Notes under the pieces: generated by a model
What the model was told of the DNA's origin: nothing
Seen by the model: only the letters and a program-made list of their open reading frames with translations
Databases searched by the model: none
Assembly: GCF_014642075.1 (NCBI RefSeq)
Contig: NZ_BMIK01000011.1
Location: 3,550 to 67,549, forward strand
Source: Parapedobacter defluvii
GTDB taxonomy: Bacteria; Bacteroidota; Bacteroidia; Sphingobacteriales; Sphingobacteriaceae
Length of the DNA stretch: 64,000 bases
Direction: 5' to 3'
Translations under genes and position numbers: made by a program
Shown: one piece after another, positions 55,526 to 62,700 of the stretch
Layout of the letters: each line of letters opens with the position of its first letter
How positions within the stretch are numbered: the stretch's first letter is position 1

Positions 55526-55557
55526 CAAAGGTATATGGATTCCACACGTTCTGCAAG
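55526..55557 (-). promoter_or_regulatory. Promoter of the LiaF-like operon
   Basis: On the minus strand CTTG (3 of 4 match to TTTG), a 20-base spacer and TACCTTTG (55533-55526) match the Bacteroidota consensus. The start would lie near 55519, about 36 bases before the ATG. Confidence 0.5.
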
Positions 55558-55653
55558 CCCGATTAGGTAACAGGTTACTTTTTCTCGGTGAATTGCGGAT
55601 TTATTTCGGTAAACATTCCAAGTGAAAAATATTTTTACAATTTAAGGGAAAGA

Positions 55654-55686
55654 TTTGCATTAATAAACTAAATTCTTTTATATTTA
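55654..55686 (+). promoter_or_regulatory. Promoter of the DUF3276 gene
   Basis: TTTG at 55654-55657, a 21-base spacer and TATATTTA at 55679-55686 match with one change at the end of the -7 box. The start would lie about 30 bases before the ATG. Confidence 0.5.
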
Positions 55687-55722
55687 TCCCGATTCTGACA
55701 ATAAGAAATAAAAAGCTTAACA

Positions 55723-56061
55723 ATGGGAGATTTTGACAACAAAGAGCGTGAGGAGGTTTTTTCAAAAAAGGTAAGGGCGGGCAAGCGCACTTATTTTTTC
55801 GATGTAAAGGCAACGCGATCCAATGATTATTACATCACGGTCACGGAGAGTAAGAAGCGATTTGAAGACGGTGTATTCATCAAGCATAAGATATTCCTGT
55901 ATAAAGAGGATTTTGAAAAGTTCGCGGAAGGATTGAATGAAGTGGTTGATTACATCAAGGCGCACCAGGAAGTTGTGGAAAAGCGTTATGAACCCGGTTT
56001 TGAAAATAACGGTGTGGGGGTAGCGGAGGATGTCGATTCCAAAGATGACTTTTCTTTTTAG
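55723..56061 (+). CDS. DUF3276 (PUR-like) nucleic-acid-binding protein
   Basis: This 112-residue protein is strongly similar in pattern to the DUF3276/PUR-alpha-like proteins of Bacteroidota: EVFSKKVRAGKRTYFFDVKATRS, DYYITVTESKKRFEDG, and FIKHKIFLYKEDFEKFAEGL. PUR domains bind single-stranded DNA or RNA. It stands alone with its own promoter and a strong terminator and is a typical core gene. Confidence 0.93.
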   Translation: MGDFDNKEREEVFSKKVRAGKRTYFFDVKATRSNDYYITVTESKKRFEDGVFIKHKIFLYKEDFEKFAEGLNEVVDYIKAHQEVVEKRYEPGFENNGVGVAEDVDSKDDFSF

Positions 56062-56087
56062 CCTATAAATAATAATCTGATCATAGG

Positions 56088-56116
56088 AAAGCCTTGCATT
56101 GATGTAAGGCTTTTTT
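56088..56116 (+). terminator. Rho-independent terminator of the DUF3276 gene
   Basis: AAAGCCTTGCAT and ATGTAAGGCTTT form a 12-position stem with a two-base centre (opened into a small loop in RNA), followed by TTTTT. It lies about 27 bases after the stop. Confidence 0.85.
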
Positions 56117-56139
56117 AGTATCCAAATAATTTCAAGATC

Positions 56140-57000
56140 ATGCGTTGGAAAGGTGGCAGACAAAGTGATAATTTTGAGGATCGCCGGGGGATGTCCTCTG
56201 GCGGGAAACTGGCACTGGGCGGTGTCGGCGGCATTATCGTGCTGATTGTAGGGCTGTTGTTGGGCGGAGATCCACAGCAGATGCTGGAGCAACTGCAAAG
56301 CACCGGCACACAGACCACGGAAGGACCTGTTGAAATCAGTGCCGAAGAACAGGAACTGACGGAACTGGTCAAGGTGGTCCATGCGAGCACCGAAGATGTG
56401 TGGCAGACAGTTCTCCGTTCTGAAGGATTGCAATTCCGCCCGAATACGTTGGTGCTTTACCGGGATCAGACACCTACGGATGGCTGCGGGATGGGCGCTT
56501 CTGCATACGGCCCTTTTTATTGCCCGGCGGATGAAAAAGTATACATTGACCTCAGTTTCAACGACGAATTACACAACCGATTCGGTGCAACAGGCGAATT
56601 TGCGATGGCCTATGTGTTGGCGCACGAAGTGGGGCACCACATCCAAAAGCTAACCGGCGCTATGGACAAAGTGAATGCAGCCAGGCAGCAGCTCAGCGAG
56701 GTTCAATACAACAAGGTGCAGGTAATGCTGGAGTTGCAGGCTGATTTTTATGCCGGTGTGTGGGCACACCACGCCAACAAAAATTCGGACGTTTCGCTGG
56801 AGTATAACGACATCCGCCAGGGGATGGAAGCCGCCGCAGCCGTTGGCGACGACCGGCTGCAGATGCAATCACAGGGACATGTGGTGCCGGAAGCGTTCAC
56901 CCACGGCACTTCCGAACAGCGGGCATACTGGTTCAAAAAGGGGTTTGATACAGGCGATATGCAGCAAGGGGATACGTTCAATGATCCAAGTTTGCAGTAG
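56140..57000 (+). CDS. Neutral zinc metallopeptidase, YpfJ/KPN_02809 family
   Basis: This 286-residue protein has a polar N-terminus (RWKGGRQSDNFEDRRG), one membrane helix (VGGIIVLIVGLLLGG), and a metallopeptidase domain with HEVGH at 162-166 (zinc ligands and catalytic Glu163), CGMGASAYGPFYCPADEKVYID before it and ELQADFYAGVWAHH after it (third ligand region). It is anchored in the inner membrane with the catalytic part in the periplasm. Its peptidase substrate is unknown. Confidence 0.93.
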   Translation: MRWKGGRQSDNFEDRRGMSSGGKLALGGVGGIIVLIVGLLLGGDPQQMLEQLQSTGTQTTEGPVEISAEEQELTELVKVVHASTEDVWQTVLRSEGLQFRPNTLVLYRDQTPTDGCGMGASAYGPFYCPADEKVYIDLSFNDELHNRFGATGEFAMAYVLAHEVGHHIQKLTGAMDKVNAARQQLSEVQYNKVQVMLELQADFYAGVWAHHANKNSDVSLEYNDIRQGMEAAAAVGDDRLQMQSQGHVVPEAFTHGTSEQRAYWFKKGFDTGDMQQGDTFNDPSLQ

Positions 57001-57039
57001 GAATTCATACTGGCCCGTCTGAAATCTAAAAACATTTTG

Positions 57040-57047
57040 TACCTTTG
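57040..57047 (+). promoter_or_regulatory. -7 box TACCTTTG before the small 49-residue gene
   Basis: TACCTTTG matches TAnnTTTG and ends eight bases before the ATG at 57056, implying an almost leaderless mRNA. The -33 is weak (TCTG about 18 bases upstream). Confidence 0.5.
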
Positions 57048-57055
57048 TGTCAGAT

Positions 57056-57205
57056 ATGGAAAAACAAACTGTGAAAAAAGAAGCAATTGTGAAGTTAGTA
57101 GCCAAAATGGTTGCTGACAAGGAAGCGGTGTGCTCATACATCAAAGGAAAAATCTCGAAGGAAACGCTAAAGCAAAAAGGGATAAAACTAGTCAATCCAC
57201 TATAA
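57056..57205 (+). CDS. Small basic protein of 49 residues
   Basis: The frame from ATG 57056 to TAA at 57203-57205 encodes a helical, Lys-rich peptide that starts MEKQTVKKEAIVKLVAKMVA and ends GIKLVNPL. It is amphipathic, has one cysteine and no signal peptide. Similar small proteins appear to me to be common in Bacteroidota genomes, but no function is known to me. The well-placed promoter box supports it as a real gene. Confidence 0.55.
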   Translation: MEKQTVKKEAIVKLVAKMVADKEAVCSYIKGKISKETLKQKGIKLVNPL

Positions 57206-57371
57206 TTATGCTTACGATAGACTGACAGATGCGTTCGTCTTACGACCAAAAACAACATCCTGTATCGTGTATTCTTTATTTTAGACGAAACCTTTTCTGT
57301 CGTTTCGGGTGGGGAAGTTCCAAATTGTAATCTTACCCTAACTAGCTACATCCAAAACTAAAAAATTCCAA
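57206..57371. other. Short gap with broken frames
   Basis: Between the small gene and the IS3 remnant one forward frame reads ILDETFSVVSGGEVPNCNL before a stop, without any start codon in reach. It is probably a gene fragment. No RNA or promoter is seen. Confidence 0.3.
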
Positions 57372-57524
57372 TCAGCTGTGCATGCCTGCGTACTTCTTCT
57401 TCCAGTTATAAAAAGTGGCTTGGTGCACACCCAGTTCACGGCAGATATCCGCCGTGGATTTACCTGACTCGTGTTGTTTGATAGCCGAAACGATCTGGCT
57501 CTCTCTGATTCTTGTCTTTTTCAT
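57372..57524 (-). pseudogene. IS3-family OrfA remnant
   Basis: From the ATG at 57524 the minus strand encodes about 50 residues: MKKTRIRESQIVSAIKQHES, KSTADICRELGVHQATFYNW, KKKYAGM, then HS and a stop. This is the helix-turn-helix start of an IS3-family (IS407-like) OrfA, which is normally near 90 residues; the leucine-zipper half and OrfB are missing. It marks an old insertion at the downstream border of the LanC/glycosyltransferase operon. Confidence 0.85.
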
Positions 57525-57605
57525 CGTTCTGTGGTTAAAGTTACGAATTCTCGCATTCCAACCAGTCCGATTTTTTGGAAGGGTTACAGTTGGATTGTTG
57601 TGCAA

Positions 57606-58277
57606 TTAGTAATTCCGCTGTCCTTGCAAGTTTATTTTGCATTGATGGATATTGATGTATGACTCAATCATCAAAGAATACCACTCTTTATCTAATAAAG
57701 ATAAGAAATCCGACTTCGATATATCTGTTTGGTGAAACCCAAATTGACCATCCCACGGTCGGGATTCAATACTAAATTTTAGAGCTGTTTCATCGTCAGC
57801 GAATAAGAAGCCTTGTTTTTCTAAATGCTGTCTGTGGACTCTGCAGATTATGAAGTCTTCCGGATGAAATTGTGAGATCGTATTGTCTTCTGAAAGAGCT
57901 TTCAATAGAGAACGACTTCTAAGACTAAACCCACCATTGCCAACACATTTATCGTTCCAAGGAGCCCCTATATAATCATAGCTTAGGAACTGATTTCTCC
58001 ACCCTTTGGGATTAAGAACGAAACCGTCCCACTGAATTACAAGCGCAAAAGGCGTATCAATATATTGGTATAATTTCTTAATCATAAATTCGCTATACTG
58101 TTCAACGGTCTTCAATGGCTCAATGGGAATAATATATGGAGAATTGCATCGGATACTGCTCAACAATTTTATTGCGCCAAAATTTATTTCTTTTTGCGAG
58201 ATTTCCGCGGCCAGTATTAATCTTTCGATATTTACACAATCTACACCGACCAAGGTCACATCTTTTAATTGTAACAT
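57606..58277 (-). CDS. DUF5672 glycosyltransferase-like protein
   Basis: This 223-residue protein matches DUF5672: LIQWDGFVLNPKGWRNQFLS, YDYIGAPWNDKCVGNGGFSL, RSRSLLKAL. The family is regarded as glycosyltransferase-like; QWDGF takes the place of the DxD-type region. It would transfer a sugar to an acceptor, here possibly a peptide. It is the last gene of the minus-strand operon, 54 bases after the first LanC-like gene. Its AT-rich codon use differs from the housekeeping genes to the left. Confidence 0.82.
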   Translation of the reverse strand: MLQLKDVTLVGVDCVNIERLILAAEISQKEINFGAIKLLSSIRCNSPYIIPIEPLKTVEQYSEFMIKKLYQYIDTPFALVIQWDGFVLNPKGWRNQFLSYDYIGAPWNDKCVGNGGFSLRSRSLLKALSEDNTISQFHPEDFIICRVHRQHLEKQGFLFADDETALKFSIESRPWDGQFGFHQTDISKSDFLSLLDKEWYSLMIESYINIHQCKINLQGQRNY

Positions 58278-58331
58278 TGCCTTATTTATTAAAGTAGTTT
58301 AATTGCGATAGGAATAAAGCGTCTCCACTTT

Positions 58332-59582
58332 TTAAAGTAATAATATTTTGTCCCAACACTTGTCGCTTGCCTCTCCTGAAGCAATGCCCATCAAACCGAG
58401 CCCTACACCGCTACTTCCGTTCAGTATGCCAAATCTTAGAGTCGATGGAAAGTTGCTCCTGTAACTGTCAAGAGAAGACGTTCTATCACCATAATAGTCA
58501 AGGATCGTCTTTAGCCAATAGTCAATAGCGGTTGATAGATTATTTAATTCAAATTTTTGACGAAGTTTATGAAATAAATATGTATACCCGATGCTACCTT
58601 GACAGAAAAATATATCTTGCGCTGAATTTTTGTCGGTAGTATAGCTAGCGCATTGCTTAACATGCTCAGAGATTTTAGATGCCAAAACGTTTTCCCCTAA
58701 ATATTCCAAAGCATCTAACAAGTTATAACTAATGCTTAACTCTCCTGTAGACCAAGCCAACTTAGAGCTCGGGCGTCTATCATAATTAAAACTGTCATTG
58801 AAAAAATCGGGAAAAAATAAAGAGTCACGTCTAGTGGTAGTTATGATAGTCATTAGCTTACAACACACTTGTTCGATCATAATTCTCACTTTTTCTATAT
58901 TCTTTCCCTTCTTGGACACCTGCCGCAAAACAGCTAAAAAACCTGCTTCACCGTGCGCTAGCGTCAGGTTATCTTTATAAGATAAGGATGTCAACATCTT
59001 CTTTGACCTCCTAATAGGTTTTTGAAGTGCTTTATTTTTCATAATTTCCGCTAAAAGCCCAGTAACATCCCAATCTTCTGAGTTTAAAAAGGCGATGATT
59101 CCTAAAGAACCAAAAAGATAATCGTTGTTTTCTAAAGCGACAGCTCGATACGCTACTGTTTCTAAATAGTTATATGTTTCAATACTAAAGATTTCCATAG
59201 GTGGATCAGCAAGGTATCCACGCTGATAAAGAATATTTAATCCCCATAATATTCCAGTCAGCCCGTTAGCAAGATAGGGATTAATGGTTTTTGAACTCAC
59301 GATGTTTTCTACTGCTTCAGTGACTAGCTTGCCGCCTATTTCAGCGTATTTTTCGTTTTGTGTATATTCATAATAATAATAATAGAAAAGGGCTAGCCCC
59401 ATTCGTCCATTAAGTAGGCCATTATTGTTCAAAAGATCTCCATTCGCCAAATGGCCTTCGGCTATAATGTGAAGCACGTTTTTAATTTTATCACTATATA
59501 GCCCATGATATATAGGATGAGGTTGTGGTTTACAAAGTGATGGCGGTATGGAGTTGTTCATTTCGAAAGGAGGTAATTCCAT
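58332..59582 (-). CDS. LanC-like protein, zinc site incomplete (copy 1)
   Basis: This 416-residue alpha/alpha-barrel protein follows the LanC cyclase layout: LNGRMGLALFYYYYY, YLANGLTGILWGL, LAHGEAGFLAVL (His210 corresponds in place to NisC His212), LAWSTGELSISYNL, FFCQGSIGYTYLF and ILNGSSGVGLGLMG. LanC enzymes close lanthionine rings using a zinc held by Cys, Cys and His in WCYG and CHG. Here the first is WSTG (Ser278) and the second is CQG (Cys327, Gln328), so two of three ligands are replaced. It may have lost cyclase activity or use another mechanism. It starts 31 bases after the other LanC-like gene. Confidence 0.85.
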   Translation of the reverse strand: MELPPFEMNNSIPPSLCKPQPHPIYHGLYSDKIKNVLHIIAEGHLANGDLLNNNGLLNGRMGLALFYYYYYEYTQNEKYAEIGGKLVTEAVENIVSSKTINPYLANGLTGILWGLNILYQRGYLADPPMEIFSIETYNYLETVAYRAVALENNDYLFGSLGIIAFLNSEDWDVTGLLAEIMKNKALQKPIRRSKKMLTSLSYKDNLTLAHGEAGFLAVLRQVSKKGKNIEKVRIMIEQVCCKLMTIITTTRRDSLFFPDFFNDSFNYDRRPSSKLAWSTGELSISYNLLDALEYLGENVLASKISEHVKQCASYTTDKNSAQDIFFCQGSIGYTYLFHKLRQKFELNNLSTAIDYWLKTILDYYGDRTSSLDSYRSNFPSTLRFGILNGSSGVGLGLMGIASGEASDKCWDKILLL

Positions 59583-59613
59583 GTTCTAGAAAAAGTATTA
59601 ATTTACGCTTTTC

Positions 59614-60825
59614 TCACTGTACTTTATTTACATATTGATATGGTCTGCCTAAGCCAAGTAGGGAATCCCAATTCGACGGGTCTTCAGAAATAATAGACAA
59701 GATTGTAATTGCAGTTCCTGATAAACCATAGCAAAGACTGTGATCTGAATCTTTAATTTTATCGCTGATAATACGTTTCTCCAAATCCGCAAGTATCATG
59801 CGGTAGGCTTGAATAATTGCTTTACGCAAAAATGGTGAATTTTGGAATCGATGGAGTTTGTGGCAAATATACATGATTCCAGCCAACCCATTTCCAAAAG
59901 ATAGATTGCTGGTATAGTTGTCAAAATTAGATTGGACAGCGCTTTCTGCAAAATGAACGGCCCATTGCGCTAATCTTTTATCGTTCAAATATGTAGAAGC
60001 TATATAGAGTGAATTAGCAAGTAATAATGTATCGTATTCACTCCACAACGCACCGATGTTTTTTTTTCGTTGAAGGAATAAAAGCTTATACGAAGCATTT
60101 CTTAGCTTTTCTAAAAACTCGGCTTTGTCTTGAAATACAAAATGCGCATCACATAATAATGGTATAAAGGAGTGTTCGATTTTGTCGATATATAAGTCAC
60201 TAATGTATCTAGTCATATTAAAGTCTGTGCTTATCTTGTTCCCAAATGAAAGCTCTGTATACCGTAATACTTTTTTTAAGAGTTCAAGATTTTCACTTTT
60301 TATTTCTGGGGTGGATATCCTAGTAGACTTTAACTTACCAATTAGATACAAACCAATTCCTACCATACCCGTGGAGACAGAAAAATCTAAAAGATTATCA
60401 ACGAATAGATATTTATTGATTAACGAATCCAGAGAGGAAAATGTGTCCTGATCGACTTCAAAATACCGACTTTCATGGCAGAAAGTTAAACCAATATCCA
60501 CACCTAAAAAGCCGCATTTCATCGAATATATGTTGTTAAATTCATTAAATGTCCAGTCGTTTTTGGGGCTTTTAATAGAAATGAAATTTTTCTCTAGACG
60601 AGAAAAAGCTGTGTTTGTGAGTCGTATGTCATTTGTAAATTTCGAGTATTCCAAAAGAAACACACATAGCCCCATATCCCCTTTAAAAAGTCCATTTGAA
60701 GAGATTGGGGATATCGATAACATTTTTGAGAGATTCGATAGAATTGTTCTGGCATTTTCCTTATCAGAATCTTTAATAGGTAAATGATTGCAATATTTAT
60801 AAGTTTCTTTGCCGGTGCGGTTCAT
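59614..60825 (-). CDS. LanC-like protein, zinc site absent (copy 2)
   Basis: This 403-residue protein is a diverged LanC-like barrel: GLFKGDMGLCVFLLEYSK, VSTGMVGIGLYLIGKL, ALWSEYDTLLLANSLYIA, LSFGNGLAGIMYICHKL and LCYGLSGTAITILS keep the spaced Gly motifs of the barrel. The zinc motifs are gone: WSEY (Trp261, Ser262) stands for WCYG, and SFG (Ser309, Phe310) stands for CHG; the catalytic-type HG motif is also lost. It is therefore unlikely to be a classical cyclase and may bind substrate or be a partner of copy 1. It begins 15 bases after the glycosyltransferase gene. Confidence 0.8.
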   Translation of the reverse strand: MNRTGKETYKYCNHLPIKDSDKENARTILSNLSKMLSISPISSNGLFKGDMGLCVFLLEYSKFTNDIRLTNTAFSRLEKNFISIKSPKNDWTFNEFNNIYSMKCGFLGVDIGLTFCHESRYFEVDQDTFSSLDSLINKYLFVDNLLDFSVSTGMVGIGLYLIGKLKSTRISTPEIKSENLELLKKVLRYTELSFGNKISTDFNMTRYISDLYIDKIEHSFIPLLCDAHFVFQDKAEFLEKLRNASYKLLFLQRKKNIGALWSEYDTLLLANSLYIASTYLNDKRLAQWAVHFAESAVQSNFDNYTSNLSFGNGLAGIMYICHKLHRFQNSPFLRKAIIQAYRMILADLEKRIISDKIKDSDHSLCYGLSGTAITILSIISEDPSNWDSLLGLGRPYQYVNKVQ

Positions 60826-60840
60826 CTCTAAATCTATTTG

Positions 60841-62535
60841 TTATTTTTTCACTATCGAATAGCGTTTTTCATAATTAATATCGATTAATTTATTATATAC
60901 GCCTTTCTCATAAACGTCTTCAACGATTCGAAAATATTTAGAAAGGTGGAGATTGCTAATGATATAAGGGAAGAGTATATCACTCCAATCTTTCGCTGAT
61001 TTTCCCCAGATACTTGAGTCGCTTGCTCTCGTTTGAGATTCATAGTGATATGCTACCAAACTTCCTAATGTTATATTTTTTAGCCCGTGCTTCAGGCACT
61101 CTAGGTTGAACTCAACATCTTGATAAACATCTTTATACGATTCGTTAAATCCCCCAACTTTCTTAAAAGTCTCATATTCAACAAACATGAATGCTCCCGT
61201 ATTCCCAACTGTATATTCGCTCTCTGTACTAAATCCATAACGGTATCCTAGAAAGCGATGTGAAATAAAAATTCTATTGTCTCCTCGGTGGAATATATCT
61301 ATGCCAAGGTGTTGAATTCTATTGTTTTCAAAAAGCAGTTTAATTCCTAGTGTGCCAATATTTACGCCTTCCTTAGATTTTTGCTCGTATTCATATAAGC
61401 AGCCGTCGATACAATGGTTTATAAATTTCACATCGTTGTTGCAGAATAAAAGAAAATCATCCACTACACAATGCCCTTGCTGTGCTAAGAGCGAGACAAT
61501 CAGATTATTTACTTTAGAATAATGGTAAAATCCAATATCTAAGAAATTATAGTGGCTAATTCCTCTTTTAGTTTTGCTAAGCGAGTTTTTTGCGTCCGAT
61601 TTATTATTTAACTCCTCAAGTTTTTGTCTAATCAAAACTTTATTTGGTTCTTCGGATCCAGTATCACCTATCCAAACACAATAATTCGCATAGACAGTGG
61701 TTGTAAAAATGGAATCTAATAAATCAAAAAGCAGCTTAAGTTGATCTTTCGTGAGTATGATTATATGAACAAACCTTTGCATATTTTCAATAGGAAAGGG
61801 GTTATAAGACTCTAGTTCGACATCGTTGATCCTTTCGGCAAGGAAGTTTCCAGGGTATTTGCGAAGAAACAAATTTCGATTTTCCTCCCACTCGGGCGTT
61901 AGGTTTCCAGTCGAATTGTGGTAAAGTTTAATGCTGTGATTCGTTATTACACCTATTTTTACTCCACATTTGAAATTACGGATGCAAAACGAAACATCGT
62001 AGAAATGATAGCCTTTGAAATCTTCGTCAAAATTCTCTTTTATTCTTGATCTATTTACTAACAGAAAGACCCCGTCAACGACTACCGCCGGAGTAATCAG
62101 GCTGGCTTTTCCGCTCCACCATAAATCTATGATGCCATCTTTATGATGTGGATGAAATATCAGCCCTAAAGTATTGTCTTGGCCGCTATCAAACCATGCG
62201 CCTTTGTCTCGCTTTTCATTAAGCTCAGCAGTTCCGGCAATTCCTAAAATGCCGTATTCGCTTTCTGCCAATACTTTAACTAAACTTGGTCCCCAATCAT
62301 TTTCTAAAAACAAAGTATCGTTATGAATGAATAGAATTGTTTCGGAGTCTGAATCAATAAGCGCTTTGTTATATACTTCGCTTAAAGAAAACTGATTGAA
62401 ATTCTCGTATTTCTGAATTGTTATATTTTCGTGTGGAAACCCCGACGTTCGCAAAAGCATACGTTCAAAAATTTCGTTTTGTTCGGCGGTATAGTTGCTC
62501 GAATAAGCTATGGTTAGAAGAGTTTGTCCTGTCAT
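60841..62535 (-). CDS. Double-domain family 2-like glycosyltransferase
   Basis: This 564-residue protein appears to contain two GT-A-type domains. The first (about 1-230) has LLTIAYSSNYT and ILFIHNDTLFLENDWG, with HND as metal-binding motif; the second (about 255-540) has VHIIILTKDQLKLLFDLLDS, LLFCNNDVKFI and FVEYETFKKVGGFNESYKDV, typical of GT2 enzymes. No membrane segment is visible, so it is cytosolic. The likely acceptor is a peptide or protein handled by the same operon, which is inference. The start ATG at 62535 follows a 165-base gap after the HlyD gene. Confidence 0.85.
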   Translation of the reverse strand: MTGQTLLTIAYSSNYTAEQNEIFERMLLRTSGFPHENITIQKYENFNQFSLSEVYNKALIDSDSETILFIHNDTLFLENDWGPSLVKVLAESEYGILGIAGTAELNEKRDKGAWFDSGQDNTLGLIFHPHHKDGIIDLWWSGKASLITPAVVVDGVFLLVNRSRIKENFDEDFKGYHFYDVSFCIRNFKCGVKIGVITNHSIKLYHNSTGNLTPEWEENRNLFLRKYPGNFLAERINDVELESYNPFPIENMQRFVHIIILTKDQLKLLFDLLDSIFTTTVYANYCVWIGDTGSEEPNKVLIRQKLEELNNKSDAKNSLSKTKRGISHYNFLDIGFYHYSKVNNLIVSLLAQQGHCVVDDFLLFCNNDVKFINHCIDGCLYEYEQKSKEGVNIGTLGIKLLFENNRIQHLGIDIFHRGDNRIFISHRFLGYRYGFSTESEYTVGNTGAFMFVEYETFKKVGGFNESYKDVYQDVEFNLECLKHGLKNITLGSLVAYHYESQTRASDSSIWGKSAKDWSDILFPYIISNLHLSKYFRIVEDVYEKGVYNKLIDINYEKRYSIVKK

Positions 62536-62700
62536 CGTTTTTTGATTTATATTCTGTAAGGCAACATTGGTTTCTAAAGGCGTTCTAAAAGATTAAAAAA
62601 GGGAAAGCAGGGTTGTTTTTACCTTTGGGTTGCAAAACAGATCCTTTCTTAATGTCAAATATCGACGTATTCAAAAGTGATAGGGATATACTAAGCAGCG
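62536..62700 (-). other. Gap between HlyD and glycosyltransferase genes
   Basis: This 165-base AT-rich stretch holds no obvious minus-strand precursor gene. On the plus strand TACCTTTG occurs at 62620-62627 and a 34-codon frame begins at 62652 and runs antisense into the end of the HlyD gene. Neither is convincing as a gene. Confidence 0.35.

Noticed and set aside
57250-57365. Frame containing FSVVSGGEVPNCNL as a double-glycine precursor
   Set aside because: No start codon within reach and an in-frame stop just upstream; better explained as a gene fragment.
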